Shown piece after piece: positions 23,048 through 35,624 of a stretch of DNA of 64,000 bases; positions within the stretch are counted from its first letter, which is position 1, and every line of letters begins with the position of its first letter. Below the pieces are notes generated by a model that was not told the origin of the DNA, made no database searches, and saw nothing but the letters and a program-made list of their open reading frames with translations. Made by a program: the position numbers and the translations under genes. The DNA comes from Viscum album (taxonomy: Eukaryota > Streptophyta > Magnoliopsida > Santalales > Viscaceae), in the NCBI GenBank assembly GCA_963277665.1, contig OY728159.1, forward strand, positions 1,023,327,343-1,023,391,342. Reading direction: 5' to 3'.

Positions 23048-25805
23048 ATGGCCTGTGTCAAGAGACCCCAGGTTACCGATGGGAGTGATGAGCTACAAAT
23101 GAAAAGACAAAAAGTAACGAATGCTAGTACCAATGGAAGTAGAAGTGGAAGTCTAGCTTGAATAAATCCAACAAACCCGCATCTCTCAAAGCGAGAGATT
23201 GTCTTTGAGAAATAGGTGTGTGTAGAATGGCTCATGGAGAGAAATTCCTTAGTTATTAACGTTTTAGAAGAACAAGGTTGGACGGAGTGCTTCACAAACA
23301 ACAATGGACCATATTATCTAGGACTGGTGAAACAGTTCTACGAATTCGTTCGTTTTGAAAAGTCTGAAGAAGAAAACAGAATGATTTCTGTGGTAAATGG
23401 TCAGGAAGTATCTTTTACTTCAGTGGAATGGGCTAGGAACTTAAGAGTTCCACATGAAAGAGATTATGCATTCTACTCAAAGTCTGTACCTTCGACCAGT
23501 TATGTGTTTCAATATGAAGATTCTTTGTTGGAGCTTACCGGGAATGGGACCCCTAGAAAGGTGATTGCTGTAGAGATGGCAGGAGAAGATAAGCTATTAT
23601 TTAAATTTATCCATCATGTTCATAGTCCTAGAAGAGGATATTATTCTACTTTGAGATTCCAAGACATATATATGTTATATTTTCTGAAGCACAGTGTGAG
23701 AATCAATCTATGTAGACTGATTATGGTTCAAGTGGAAGATATGACTAGACCGAAGTCCAAATCAAGTGCACTGTTTTTCTCAAAGATTATTTCTGTGATG
23801 CTAAAAGTGAAAGAGGTAGCTGGACCTTAGGATGAGCTGGTAGTTGTTAAGGACAACTTTTTTATTACGAGAAATGTCTATAAATACATGAAAGTCAGCT
23901 GGAATACTTGGAAGAAATCATGGGTGAATGATGATGGAAAAATTTATGACAAGTTCACTCCTGTGGATCATCCTTCAAGACCAGAGGATGTGAGGGATCC
24001 TGGTCTTGGACCAGATGATCCAGAACCAGTCTACAGTGATGAAGCTGATGCTGAGGAGGAAGAGACATCAGTAGAGGAAGGAGGAGACCTAGACTTACCC
24101 CCTAGTCTGTTGCATCAAGTTATTTCTTATGGAGCAGCTAGCCCTCCAAAAAGGCTACCAAAGAGAGAAAATGTCTTGAAGGAAAGTGATACAGAGACTA
24201 CAGAAGATGGAGAAGAAGCATGCCAGTATGTTTTCAAGGGAACCTCTGAGGAGGATGTGGAAACCAAATCTGATCATGATTTTAATGGAGAAACTGAGGC
24301 TGATGGTGAAGCAGATGATTGGGAAAATGTTGCAAAAGATCTCAGTTTGAGTCTTCTGATAGATAGTATATTCAGGACAGTGCCTGATCAGGAAGAAGTA
24401 GCAGCCGCACCTATTGATGAAAGAGCCATTAATGACTCACAAAATGTCTATTGAATCTGCTGTAATTGTAGAGGAAATTGCAGAATTTCCTCAAGAAGAA
24501 CAGTTGGAAGAGATACCTCAGGAAATTGCTCCAAGTGAGGGGGAGAATCTTGGATCAGTATCAGTGATATATGACATTGAAGGTTGGACATCAGATCCCA
24601 GATATATGATTCTTGGACTTTCTTATGGAGATTCTGATGAGGAAGACCAGCCCCAAAAGGAATCAGTTACCCTAGCCACTATGGCTGAAAATGTGGCAAC
24701 CAAGGAGGACCTTGAGTCCTTAAAAGCTGAATTGAAAGAAGTAATAAGGGAATCGGTGGCAGATATGAAAAAAAGTATGGTTGAAGAGATGAAAATCATG
24801 GATCAATCCCTTGAGTTATCCATTTGATATGGTGTATCCAATCCTGTGAAAGGAATGATGGATGAACTTAAAGTGTGCCACACTCAGATTGAGAGTTGGA
24901 TAGGAGCTGTAGTTGCCTTGAGACAATCGATTGATTCTCTGACTACCATGCATAGCTCTCAAACCCAAGTGAACTCTGACATTCGATATATCAAATAAGT
25001 GGTCATGAAATTTGTGGAAGTTTTTGAGGCTTTTAAGAAGTCAGTCAAAGAACATATGAACAGTTAGGATGACCTTGTTCAGTAGGTAGTTAGCAGTCTA
25101 ACTCAATCCTTCATGGAGACAGTGGCCTTATCTATGAAACCTCTTCCCTCATCTTGCTCTAGTGTGAACCTTGACCAGATCCACAGTATTTTTCAGGAAG
25201 AATTGGCTAAGGCTAGTCCCAGTGGTGCATCAGATACTCAGATTCTTGCTACCACTAGAGAAGTTAGTAGTTTTGTTCGTGATCACCTGTGGGCAGCTAC
25301 TGCTTCGCAAGAGGCAATCAACAATAAGGTGGATGCCTATTTTGAAAAGGTTTATACCAAGCATCAGCTGACCAACCATTTCAAGATTTTACTGGAAAAT
25401 ATGAAGTTACCTCCAGTAACCCCGGCCTTCCAAGAACAGGTTAGTAAGTTCAGGGAGCTTACTCCTACATTGGATAAATTAATTGAAAATAGAGATGATT
25501 TTGTGTCTGCAATGGAGAGAGGAGGAAGCATTATAATGGATTTCATGATTCTGCTGCTACCATTCTTGCATGTGGATGCAAGACCTGTAATTGTACCTCC
25601 TGCCCTTCCGGATTCTGCCTCTGGGAGTACCCCTCATTTGACTCATGTTCAAGCCATCAGGAGCTTGATGCCAATGATCACTCAGAGGAGTACCGATTTT
25701 AGATCCGGTACCATTTCTATAGCTGACCCACCAGTTGTGCCTTCATCTATTCTGAAACCCTCTGATGATCCTAAGGGGAAGACACCTATTCCGGAGGGGG
25801 ATTGA
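23048..25805 (+). pseudogene. Sirevirus env-like (third) frame, broken
   Basis: A ~919-codon frame can be followed from the ATG at 23048 to the TGA at 25803, with stops at 23159, 23213, 23828, 24825, 24996, 25065 and 25083 and one frameshift between about 24414 and 24452. The N-terminal third has a Gly-Trp, Val-Lys-Gln-Phe-Tyr and Val-Asn-Gly-Gln-Glu-Val-Ser-Phe pattern, then a Phe-Ile-His-His-Val...Pro-Arg segment. This resembles a domain annotated in databases as a putative plant transposon protein. The middle (about 23960-24450) is very acidic. The region 24690-24825 and parts downstream look coiled-coil. I see no signal peptide and no convincing hydrophobic membrane segment, so envelope function is not supported; the label is positional. 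Breaks leave no functional product. Confidence 0.82.
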
Positions 25806-26279
25806 GTGTTTCTAGATATTTTTGATAGGATTCACTTGTATTTTATTGTTCTAATTTTATTAGTGCCTCATTTGTATATTAATGAAATTCCTCTTCATTC
25901 TCTACTTTACTAAGTTTCTCTTACTTTGTCCTTTATTCTCTGCTAATCATTATCTTTTCTCTGCTACCCTTCTTTTTGTTAATCACAAAGGGTGAGAAAA
26001 TGCGAACATGAGAAAATGAGATCAAATAAGAAATGAGCCCTAAGAGTTACCAGAGGGGGAGAAACACACAAAGGGGGAATGAGAAACTGTGACATGAGAA
26101 ACAGACTTAAGAGAGAATCATGCAGTACAATTGAAAGGGGGAGGAATATGGAAGTTTTGTTCTGAACAATATTAAAAGAACCTTTTCTTCTGATGATAAT
26201 TTCTTTTCCACTTTTTCCTCTAATACTATTTCAATTTTTCTTTGGCATAAGTTGTGATTATCAAAAAGGGGGAGACTGT
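25806..26279 (+). other. 3' non-coding region with multiple polypurine tracts
   Basis: Purine tracts AGAGGGGGAGA (26053-26062), AAGGGGGAA (26071-26079), AAAGGGGGAGG (26134-26144) and AAAAAGGGGGAGA (26263-26275) occur here. A weaker AAAGGGTGAGA lies near 25987, and GGAGGGGGA sits in the env-like end (25794). The last tract, directly before the 3' LTR, is the expected plus-strand primer. Several polypurine tracts before the 3' LTR are a described Sirevirus hallmark. Confidence 0.88.
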
Positions 26280-28152
26280 TGAACCCTTTGGGAATCTAGT
26301 TGCTTTATTATATTTTGATAATCCCAATTATGATTATTTGTATTTTGTCAATCCCTAGATGATAAATGGTTAAATACTTATCTGGGATTCTACATATTTG
26401 TTTGCATTAAGTATTGTATTATTTTTCTATGTTTAAATATTAGTCTTTCGGTTACTGGATGTTTGTACACCCTGACATAACCTATTCCGCCAATAGAATG
26501 CTTAAACAGAACAGAGCTACCGATATAGTTAAGTCTACCTCTATAAGAGAGCTACCGATACAGACTAGTCACTGTTACATTAAAGTCCACCGTTACAGAT
26601 AATAACTACCGTTACAAAATAGAGCTACTGATACACACAAGTCCACCGATATGTTGAATCTACTATTATCAATGGAAGTCTACTGATATATCAATGCCTA
26701 CCGATACAAGACAGACCTACAACTACTGATACAAGACATACTTACAGATATAGATCTACCGATACAAGACAGAGCTACCGTTACCGATATAAGAAGGTTT
26801 CCATTACATCAAAGCCTACCGATACTCGAAGGTCACCATTATGCAATGCCTACCGATATAAAGCTACCGATACAATACCAGCTACCATTACACATCAAGT
26901 CTACCATTACTCAGCCCTACTGTGACATCTACCTTACGATAACCAAAGCTACAATTCCAGAAACAGAACCCGACACTGCTTTAATTTCTTTATTATTATT
27001 TAATCTAACCAACGGTCATATCAGGTATATTTTAATACACTGACATTTATTTAATGTGTGTTGTTGGTTATCAGGGAACCATACCTCGTACCTGCAAAAC
27101 GTAAATCATCTTTTGCTGGGGCTCGTGCTTTAAATAAAGGAAGGATGTTCTACTAAAAAGTGAGACAGATATAGACGAATAAATAGAGATATACATACCA
27201 CGAGGTGTGTTGGAAGAACAACCGAGTGTGAATGCAAAGAGACGACTGAACTTACATGAAGAACTCATTCATCACCGCATACCAGTTAAGAGCTGAGAAC
27301 GAGAACATAACACAAGAACTTCATCGACTACTTTTTCTCTCTCTCTGAACCTGGAAGTCAAGGAAGCAGACGACACTCTGTTTTCCAGAAAAAAAAAACC
27401 AGAAGAGGACTTAGAACCAATTCTGATCAATCCAAAGGAGTCCAGAGATGCACTACAATCAGTAGAGCCACATCTAAACCCTAAATCATTGCCTCTGTGA
27501 TTTATATTTTTACATATTGAGTGTGTGTTATCTGCTTTATTTTACACACACACTGTCTCATGTACTTTAACTGGAGGATCTGTAAATCCTCACTCAAACT
27601 CTTGCATCTTTTATTTCCCACTGGGATAGTGGTAGAGGTTGTGCGTGACATGGACAGCTAGTTTGCTGTTGTTTTTGTTCACACGAATAATAGTGGTAGA
27701 GGTCTTGGAACTGGATAGTGGCATACTGTTCTAATCCCTGATCCAGGTTGTGGATCACTATTATATAATGTTTTGCGAGGACTAAGTCTCAGCTTGAGAC
27801 TGAACCTCTTGGTTAAACCTGTTGTTCTTATTTGTTTTCAAAGATATTTTTTTCCGCTGCAAACTACATTAAAACCAAAACTGTTTTAAAGTCACTTTGA
27901 TAATTAAACTCTCAAGTGTTTATACTAGCTGTAAATCAGTAAGTTAGTTTCAAAAGTTAATAAATTATTCTGATTTAATTAACTAGGAAATAATGAATCC
28001 ATTGAGAACATAACAGAACCTTTATTTTGATATAAATTCACTACAGTTTAATTCTGTGTTTTATTTGGGGGGATTTTAAGAAAATGTTTTTAAACATAAA
28101 TTTTAATTGGAACTCAATTCACCCCCCTCTTGAGTGTCCACTCTGACCAACA
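26280..28152 (+). repeat. Sirevirus-like 3' LTR
   Basis: 1873 bp, TG...CA termini, starting TGAACCCTTTGGG after the purine tract and ending CTGACCAACA. It carries the same CTACCGATA field (26515-26960) and the same TATA-like position as the 5' LTR. Confidence 0.92.
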
Positions 28153-29460
28153 TTTATTTTTCAAATTTGTTTCTATATTTTTTTTATATATTTTTAATGT
28201 AAAATGGCTCTCAAATGGTTTTTTGTTATAATGATTATTTTTATAAAATAAGAATGGATATTTACCTCAAATATGTTTTTATAATATCCTTCTAAGTTAT
28301 ATGCCATCTATGATAACATCTATTGATGTTACTCATTCCCTTGTATCAAATTATATGAATGTTTCATTAATATTCTTTCGTGAATGGGTTATGTTTTGAC
28401 AGAATGATTCTTCTGACACTTATTTAACTTCCATAAATTTTATGATTCAGAATCCCACTTCTCTTCATAGGATATACTTTTATGAAGTGATTATGAATAC
28501 TATCAATTTTAAATGGTTATGATGTTATAAAATTCTAATGATACCCATTTAATATCTTGGGTGATGATTTTTTCTTTATAAAACCTATCTCTTTTTTGGG
28601 TCATGATATGATGAAATATTGTTATCATGTGGCATGTGTATGAATCATTTTATTATGAGATGGGTGGGAACTATATCTACCTCCAATTATCTAGTAAATG
28701 ATAAATGTTTTGTGATATTAAATGGTACACAAGTGTTAATCCCACGCCTAATATAATAGAGTATAAGGGAGGAAATCCAAAGGTCAAAACAAGAGGGAAT
28801 ATTGGAGGAAATTCAAATCCTTAAACAAGTGGGTAAACGAGAGGATATCCCAATCCCGATACAATAGGTTATATAGGAGGACATCCCAATATAAGGACAA
28901 GAGGCTTCAATGGAGATCACATGAAGCTAATATGAGGTACACATGTGATTTAACCACGAATAACATGTTATAAAATCCTTGGTAACCCGCCTTAACATAG
29001 GGTCTTTTATATTCATATGTGTCTACCACAATTCTATGTTTTATTCCTCTATTATGATATTAGGACTTATGAATTTATTTATATGATGATCCATGTATTA
29101 GGAATTACCAGTAATTATTATGATCTATATTATGCTGGGTATAATCATTAAATGCAATGCTCATGTTCCATACCCTTTTATTCATGTTATCCATTCATAT
29201 TTATTTTATATACCCTTACTGAGAATCTGAGCCCACCCCATTCTTAGATTCCTTTCCCAAGATTATGATGAATGGTTTTAGGTAAAAATAATAATGGAGA
29301 ATATATTTATATGAAATATTAATGATATTTCATCAAAATATAATATTATGATTCCAAATCAACGAAACTTTTATAGTCATCAAACATGTATTATTATTAT
29401 GTAATGAATATTCATATAAAATGGTGTAATATTAATGTATATTTAGTCTGGTTATCAATA
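28153..29460 (+). mobile_element. L3 5' LTR, right part
   Basis: Continuation of the LTR interrupted at 15787. It aligns with 46600-47925 of the L3 3' LTR, including the TGATTATGAAT and ATGGGTGGGAACTATATCT segments. A ~38-bp minisatellite lies at 28730-28900. It ends GTTATCAATA at 29460, before a primer-site-like TTGTATCATAG (29463-29473). Confidence 0.8.
28730..28900 (+). repeat. ~38-bp minisatellite in L3 5' LTR
   Basis: About four units containing AGGAGGAAATCCAAA or AGGAGGACATCCCAAT, with ACAAGAGGG or ACAATAGGTTAT spacers. The counterpart in the 3' LTR is 47210-47400. Confidence 0.75.
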
Positions 29461-31549
29461 TCTTGTATCATAGGAAGGTATTAGTCAAAATTTGGAACTA
29501 TAATGAGAAAACATTAGTGATATCCCTAGGATTATTTCTTAGTATATATCTAGGGATGTCTTTAAAGATAAGTATACAGATGAGTAAATATTTAGGAAAA
29601 TGTCGTGGAATTTTGGTAAAGGATAGAGTGAGTAAATTCATGGAAATACAACACCATCAATATAATATAAGTGGATGTGACTCTAACACAGATGTAACTA
29701 TGTGTAAAAACTCAGATAATATGTCTTCGGTCTGACTCGGGGTAATATGGTACATGAAAACCGGGCTTGCTATACACCAGGATTGAAACTCCAGTGGGAT
29801 ATGCTTTGGAAATTCACAAAATATTCTTGAATCATCATGGAAGATTTATATATAGGATTACTATAAATAACCTTGCGTAAACCCAAGGAGTCATCGATTA
29901 AAGAAGTAGGAGCCATGATTTAGGTACCCTATAAGTAATTTTTCAAGATTATATGGTCTCCCCATATGATAAATGTTTCTCACACTAATCCCTCTAGTCT
30001 TATTCAATGGAGAGAACTCAATGGAACATGGTTTACATTTAATGTTTAAGATATGGAAACAATGGGAATTATGTGAATCTATTTTCCATGTGGAAATCTA
30101 ATTATAAGATTTAGGAAGGTTGTACGAGTATTGGATATACTTATAAATATAAAGAAACCTCTAAAAGCATGTGAATGTTATAAGATGTCCTTATATTAAT
30201 ATTTACATTAAACATAAGAATCATGATTATATCTTGGTTGTGGAACCTCAAGATATTATTCATATTACTTATTCAATAAAAGAAGTATTAAAGAATAGGG
30301 TGATGAGGCCTAATTAATGGTTATGAATAATTTTATATGAATGAAGTATTTTTCTTTTGGGATTCAAATATTATGTAATATGAATTATGAAATATATGAT
30401 CAGTTTCAGTATATGTTTTATTTAAGGATTTAAAAGAACGTTTTTTATAGTGGTGAAGACATAAAAAAATATTTAATTGAAAATTGTAATGTTGATAAAT
30501 GAGGGTATCCCTTAACTAATGCCTACTGTTGAGATAATGATGTTTGGATAAAGAAATGATTTATATGAATAATTAAATCAGATTGTACTGATTAATGTAG
30601 ACATTATTATTGAAAATTTTTTCTATTTTAACTTCACTGATTAATGTAATTTATCCAGAAATCATTTGAGTAATGAATAATTCATGTTTTCCAAAATTAT
30701 TTATGGTAGATATGGTTATTACCATGTTTCAATGGAATATATAATAAGGATATTCACATGTTTTAAATGTGACAAACAATTTTAAATTTTTGAAATATGT
30801 TGGATCAGTGTTAATATACATTCATGACCTTATTTCTAAAGCAATGAATTTTCATATTTCTTATTGATATAATGTTAACCATTTATGGGATGTTTATGAT
30901 AAATGTTTGATGATGCTTGGGATAATGAATAATTATCTTATGACATAAGGATTTAAGAATATTGGATAAACTGTTATAAAAACATAGTGTTGATGATAAC
31001 TGTTGACCTGTGTGTTTGAATATCAGGGATCTCATGAACTAATAGTTTATTAGATTGAAAAACTCACCTTAGTATTTGGAGGAAGTGGTGAAGTTGATAA
31101 AAAAAACAATGGGTGAGGTATTCAAAAAATTGTGAAAGTATATGTATTCTAGAAATTTTTTATCTTTATGAAAAAGGATCTTGAAACCGAAATTGATTTC
31201 CTGGTACCCCTGTTTCTGATGAATCAGATGGTCCCTTAGTACATCTCAGATTTAGGGATTTAGGACTTTCACTTTCTCTTGACCTTGTTCACAATCACTC
31301 TTCATCAGAACAATTTTTTATATTTCTTTTCAATGTCAATGTTTTAACATTCTACTTATGTTATCCCTTGTGGAAACCCAATTATATGTTACATGGGGTA
31401 ACCATTATTTTTTCCAAATTGACCTTTTAGAAAGGATGATTTAGTATTCAATTTAGCAATTCCGGTTTTTAAGAAATGAACATCCAAGTATAAAACATTT
31501 AACAAACAATATTAATATCAAGGAAAATTTCATTTTAAGTGGATTAAAA
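29461..31549 (+). mobile_element. gag: L3 internal region (no pol)
   Basis: About 2.1 kb between LTRs. It aligns with the L1 internal region: 29480-29560 matches 57370-57460, and 31215-31315 matches 59118-59215. A gag start remnant lies at 30007: Met-Glu-Arg-Thr, like Met-Glu-Gly-Thr in L1, closing after 11 codons at 30040. No integrase, RT or protease is seen. A 10-bp perfect inverted repeat TTCTGATGAA / TTCATCAGAA brackets about 90 bp near 31215-31312. The sequence before the 3' LTR (31530-31549) is a decayed polypurine region. Confidence 0.75.
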
Positions 31550-33226
31550 TGTAACACTACGAGATTTTGTTATTTTTTTGAATTTATTTAATATTTTCAA
31601 ATTTTATATGTCAAAATACACTAAAAAAAATTTAAGTTTTTATATTTGGATTACATTATAACCATCAACAAGTTTATTTTTCACTACCCAAAACATAAAT
31701 TTTATCGTTCTCTATACATAACCTCAAGGTTAGCTGTAATTACAAGACATAATAAAATTCCTTGATGGCTTGCACAACATTCAATACCAAGTTTTACAGA
31801 ACAATAGTATATCATTAAAATGATAATATTTAATATAAAAAGATATAAAAATCTGTTAAACTAGAGGTTATAAATATTATTACCAAATTTATAAAAATAT
31901 ATGTTTTATATATATACGATGAATTAATTGGTAACTAATTAATTATAAATGAATCAAAATACCTATTGAATGTAAAAGGAAATATTATTATTTTTCTGTT
32001 AACAATGATGTTTTACCATAATAAATTAAATTAATTAACAATAGAGAGTGATATTAATTATATTTTTATATATATGTTATATATTAAATAAAATATTTTT
32101 ATATTCATCCAATTGGTTATATATACATAAGATAAGAACAAACCTAACTTTATGTTTAATCATATATTTTCTATAAAATTATTCTTGCCACCATTTATGG
32201 AGAACCCATTTTAAATGAATTTAGTGAAAATTGTATAGATTTAATATGACAACATAAACATAATATTTTGAATAAAGCAATAAAAATTAGGTTAGGATAC
32301 TTTTTTTTATTTTTATGTATGGTTTGATTTTTTAATGAATACTAACAAATACTAGATTTTAATTCAAAACTGTATTTTTATCTTATTTATTCATAATAAT
32401 AAATAATATTTTCAATTGGATTAAATGTTTAATTTGATAATATATTATTAATTAATCCATTTAGGCCGTTTGAAACAATTTCAAATTGAAATTGGGTATA
32501 AATAACATTGCAATAGTCTAGATGTTTTTATTTTAAAACCCCCTAGTGTCATCCCGCCAGGGTGATTAATTATAAATTAATTTATACAACATAATATATT
32601 AAAATTTAGAAAAATTAATTTCATATATAGAATCAGGATAATTTATAATGTCTAATTCTGTCAAAAATTTTTTGGATAAAAATAATAGTGAAACTGATTA
32701 AAATTAATTTCAACAGTTAAGAGAAAAATGAGTTCAATAATATAAAAAACAATAAATATTAGAGCCAAATGACATAGATAGTGGTCCAAAACAAATTGGA
32801 TGATCAATAATCATAAATTAACATTATATAACTGATTTTAGATGGTATGGTATTTCATTTATTAGGTAAATACATGGGTATACCTAACTTGTTTCTAAAA
32901 ATTTAAAATGTGTGCTTTCTCTTCTCTATAAAGGCTACCACTTCTTCCTTTTCTTCCCACCTCTCAAAAAATTTCTATTTTAATATATTTATACAATAAC
33001 CTTCCAAAAAATATTCTTTTTTTCCTTGAGTCCATATTTTGTATAGGATGAAATCCAAGGAATCCTTTTAGCACCAACCAATTGGAGTTACCCAATTAAA
33101 TTGTACCATTTTATTTCATGATCACCTATTATTTTTATTTTCTCCTCACCTACAATATATTTATTAAATTCTTCTATAAAAAAATATAATTCCCAATATA
33201 ATAGGATGTTTTTATGCTATGTTTTC
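31550..33226 (+). mobile_element. L3 3' LTR, left part
   Basis: Begins TGTAACACTACGAGATTTTG, like the TGTAACACCCCGAGATTTTA start of L1. It contains a TATA box (CTATAAAGG, 32926-32934) and is split at 33226 by L2, with TTTTC at 33222-33226 duplicated at 44926-44930. Confidence 0.87.
32925..32934 (+). promoter_or_regulatory. L3 3' LTR TATA-like box
   Basis: TCTATAAAGG followed by CTACCACTT, in the same context as 13780-13790. Confidence 0.55.
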
Positions 33227-33714
33227 TATAAGTCCCCAGCCTTAAACCTTACTTAATATTGAATTAAATGAATAATTCCCATCGAGGAGCTTTTCAGGTT
33301 TAGAGATTTAGAGAATTAGGAAAAAACTATTACATCTCAAAAGATTACAAAGTAGAAACTTCTACTAAGTTCCCATAAAATAAAAACTCATAAAAAGAAA
33401 CATGTCTAGTTCTATGTTTTAGGTAGCATGACTTTCCCTTAATCCCATCCTTGACACTATTCCATGTTAAATCCTGTGAAGAACATTTCAAAAACTTGGG
33501 ATGAGCATAAAAATCTCAGTAAGGGATACACAAAGAATAAAAACTGTTAGTTTTTCAAAACAACAAGTAAACCATGTATACTTTATCAAAGTAATACTTT
33601 TCACCTTCTCGAAGTAGTAAAAACTCTTCACTGAATAAAAGTTCATTACTTACCCTTCTGTAACCAAAAGATTACAACATATAAAGGTAACTTGGGACAT
33701 AAACATAATTAAGT

Positions 33715-33908
33715 GGAATAACCGTACGGTCGACTTCCACACATATCACTTAATGGAATAGCCATACGACCAACTTCCATACATACTTAATGGAATAGCC
33801 ATATGGCCGACTTCCATACCCAATGCATTGGAGGTTATAACGTAACCACCCGTCCTGATATTCATGGAACCACCCGTCATATGGTTTATCATGTAACCAC
33901 CCGTCAAA
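33715..33908 (-). repeat. Two minisatellites in L2 3' LTR
   Basis: On the plus strand, three ~38-bp units of TGGAATAGCCATACGGCC-like sequence with AACTTCCATACAT (33715-33830) are followed by three ~25-bp units of AACCACCCGTC (33838-33908). The same pair is in the other LTR at 40410-40610. Confidence 0.85.
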
Positions 33909-34320
33909 TGTCTAAGTACCAATATAAAAATCATAAGATATAAAAAATATATAATGGAAAGAAAACATTTCCACACTTCGATCACAATATATCACTTAAA
34001 TATATTGACATAACAAATCGATTATAAAAAACCATTTTCAATACCAAAATACATAAAATAGTATATGGTATTTATTTCATTTAAAAAAAACATTACGGCT
34101 TGTTCACGAAGCCAAAGAACAAATAATACTCGTGGCAGCAGAAAAGGTCGTTGTCACCGCGTACGTTAAAAGAAACATTCCTTTTTGTCATTTTGTAAAA
34201 TTCTTCATAGAAAAAGATTCCTTTTGTATAAAAGTAAAAGTCAAAGGGGTTTATACACCGTATAAAACAAAGTTGTGTATAAAACAAAATATGCCTCAAT
34301 GAAAGGAGATTGAGACGAAG

Positions 34321-35330
34321 TCCCTTACAAAGACAGTATCCTTGGATTAAGGATAAATCAATTACCAAATTATGTGTGACAAACGAATACACCAAATATA
34401 AGTGGATATTAAGTGTAAAAAAATCATATGTTATTCACACATATTCTTAGAACGAAATATTCATGGAGTACAAAATTATCCCAAAGAATCAAAATTGGGT
34501 TAAGAAGTTCCCTTGCAAAAATTTGACGGCCTAACGACGTCACTACAAAATTCAAAAAATGAGTTGATGAGAGATAAAAAGGGTATCTCATCACTTGGAC
34601 ATAAAATTTAAATCGATAAGGATATATTAGAACTTATCCCAACATAACAATAATTAAATTAATAGACCCATCAAAAGAAGTATTTTAAAAAGAGGAGGGT
34701 GAAAGGTTTCCTTATCGATATGGGTATCTTTCGAAACATACACCCCATGAAAGAAGGACAATACAAAATTCATGTAAATACTCATAAATGATAGTATATT
34801 ACACAATGAGTAAAATAATTGTCAGTACATACACCACTCAAAGGAAATTGTGGAAAATGTATCATAAATATCACGGTAATAAATGTGAGATGAAAAATCC
34901 CTTACGAAAACTCGATAGCCTAACGACGCCACTTATAACTTCCAAAATGGATTGATGAGATCAAATAAGGTCTCTCATCATATTAACATAATGCTTACAT
35001 AAAGAGGAATATAAAATAACATCCCCCAACATAACAAAGATTTTCTTTAAAAGAAGTGACATAAAGAAGAGTACTTAAAAAGAAAGAGAGATGTTAGATT
35101 TCTTACAAAAATTCGGCAGCCTAACAGCACCACTCAAAACATCCAAAATGGATTGATGAGAGAGAATATGGTCTCTCATCATATGAACATAAAAAAATTA
35201 CAGTAATATTAATATAAAAGAACATCCCAATAACAATAAATATGAGCTTTAAAAGGAATGACATAAAAGAGTGTACTTAAAAAGAAAGAGAGGAGTAGGA
35301 TCCCTTACCTCAAGGCCAACTTGTCTTGTT
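34321..35330 (-). repeat. Six ~195-bp CCCTTAC modules in L2 3' LTR
   Basis: Plus-strand CCCTTAC-like starts occur at 34321, 34511, 34710, 34899, 35097 and 35300 (spacings 190, 199, 189, 198, 203). Three modules hold a CAGCCTAACGGCGCCACT-like word (34525, 34913, 35113), followed by a perfect hairpin GATGAGA...TCTCATC (34566-34592, 34954-34979, 35155-35180; nine-bp arms in the last). Confidence 0.85.
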
Positions 35331-35624
35331 CATTTCATTATATTCTTGAATAATAAACTTTGTTCAATTTATATTTGCTTAAGTACCTCCTATAAAGAAT
35401 ATTATTCAGTTCACATCACATATTTTAATGTTATAATAATTGGTTAATAATATGAGTTCATATCAGACGTTTTTGTCGATGTTTGGTACATGAGTCAAAA
35501 ATTGAACTTGTTGGAAAATGTAGTTATAGGTACATCATATACAGAATAGTATTGATGTTTTAAATATCATATATATCCAGTATATATTTATTTTATACTA
35601 TTCCATATCATTTGGAGATAAAAA

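Larger units (their letters stand above)
15788..28152 (+). mobile_element. Full-length Sirevirus-like Copia element (non-functional)
   Basis: A ~12.4-kb element bounded by two LTRs of about 1.87 kb. Order is LTR, PBS, gag, protease, integrase, RT, RNase H, env-like frame, repeated polypurine tracts, LTR. The Copia order (integrase before RT), size, extra 3' frame and multiple polypurine tracts point to the Sirevirus lineage. It is inserted in the L3 5' LTR, which continues at 28153. By eye there are about 11 mismatches in the first ~137 bp of the two LTRs, so the insertion is not recent. Flanks TTTTT and TTTAT could be a diverged 5-bp duplication but are not decisive. Confidence 0.92.

Noticed and set aside
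22972..23304. 110-codon minus frame
   Set aside because: Shadow of the env-like frame on the opposite strand.
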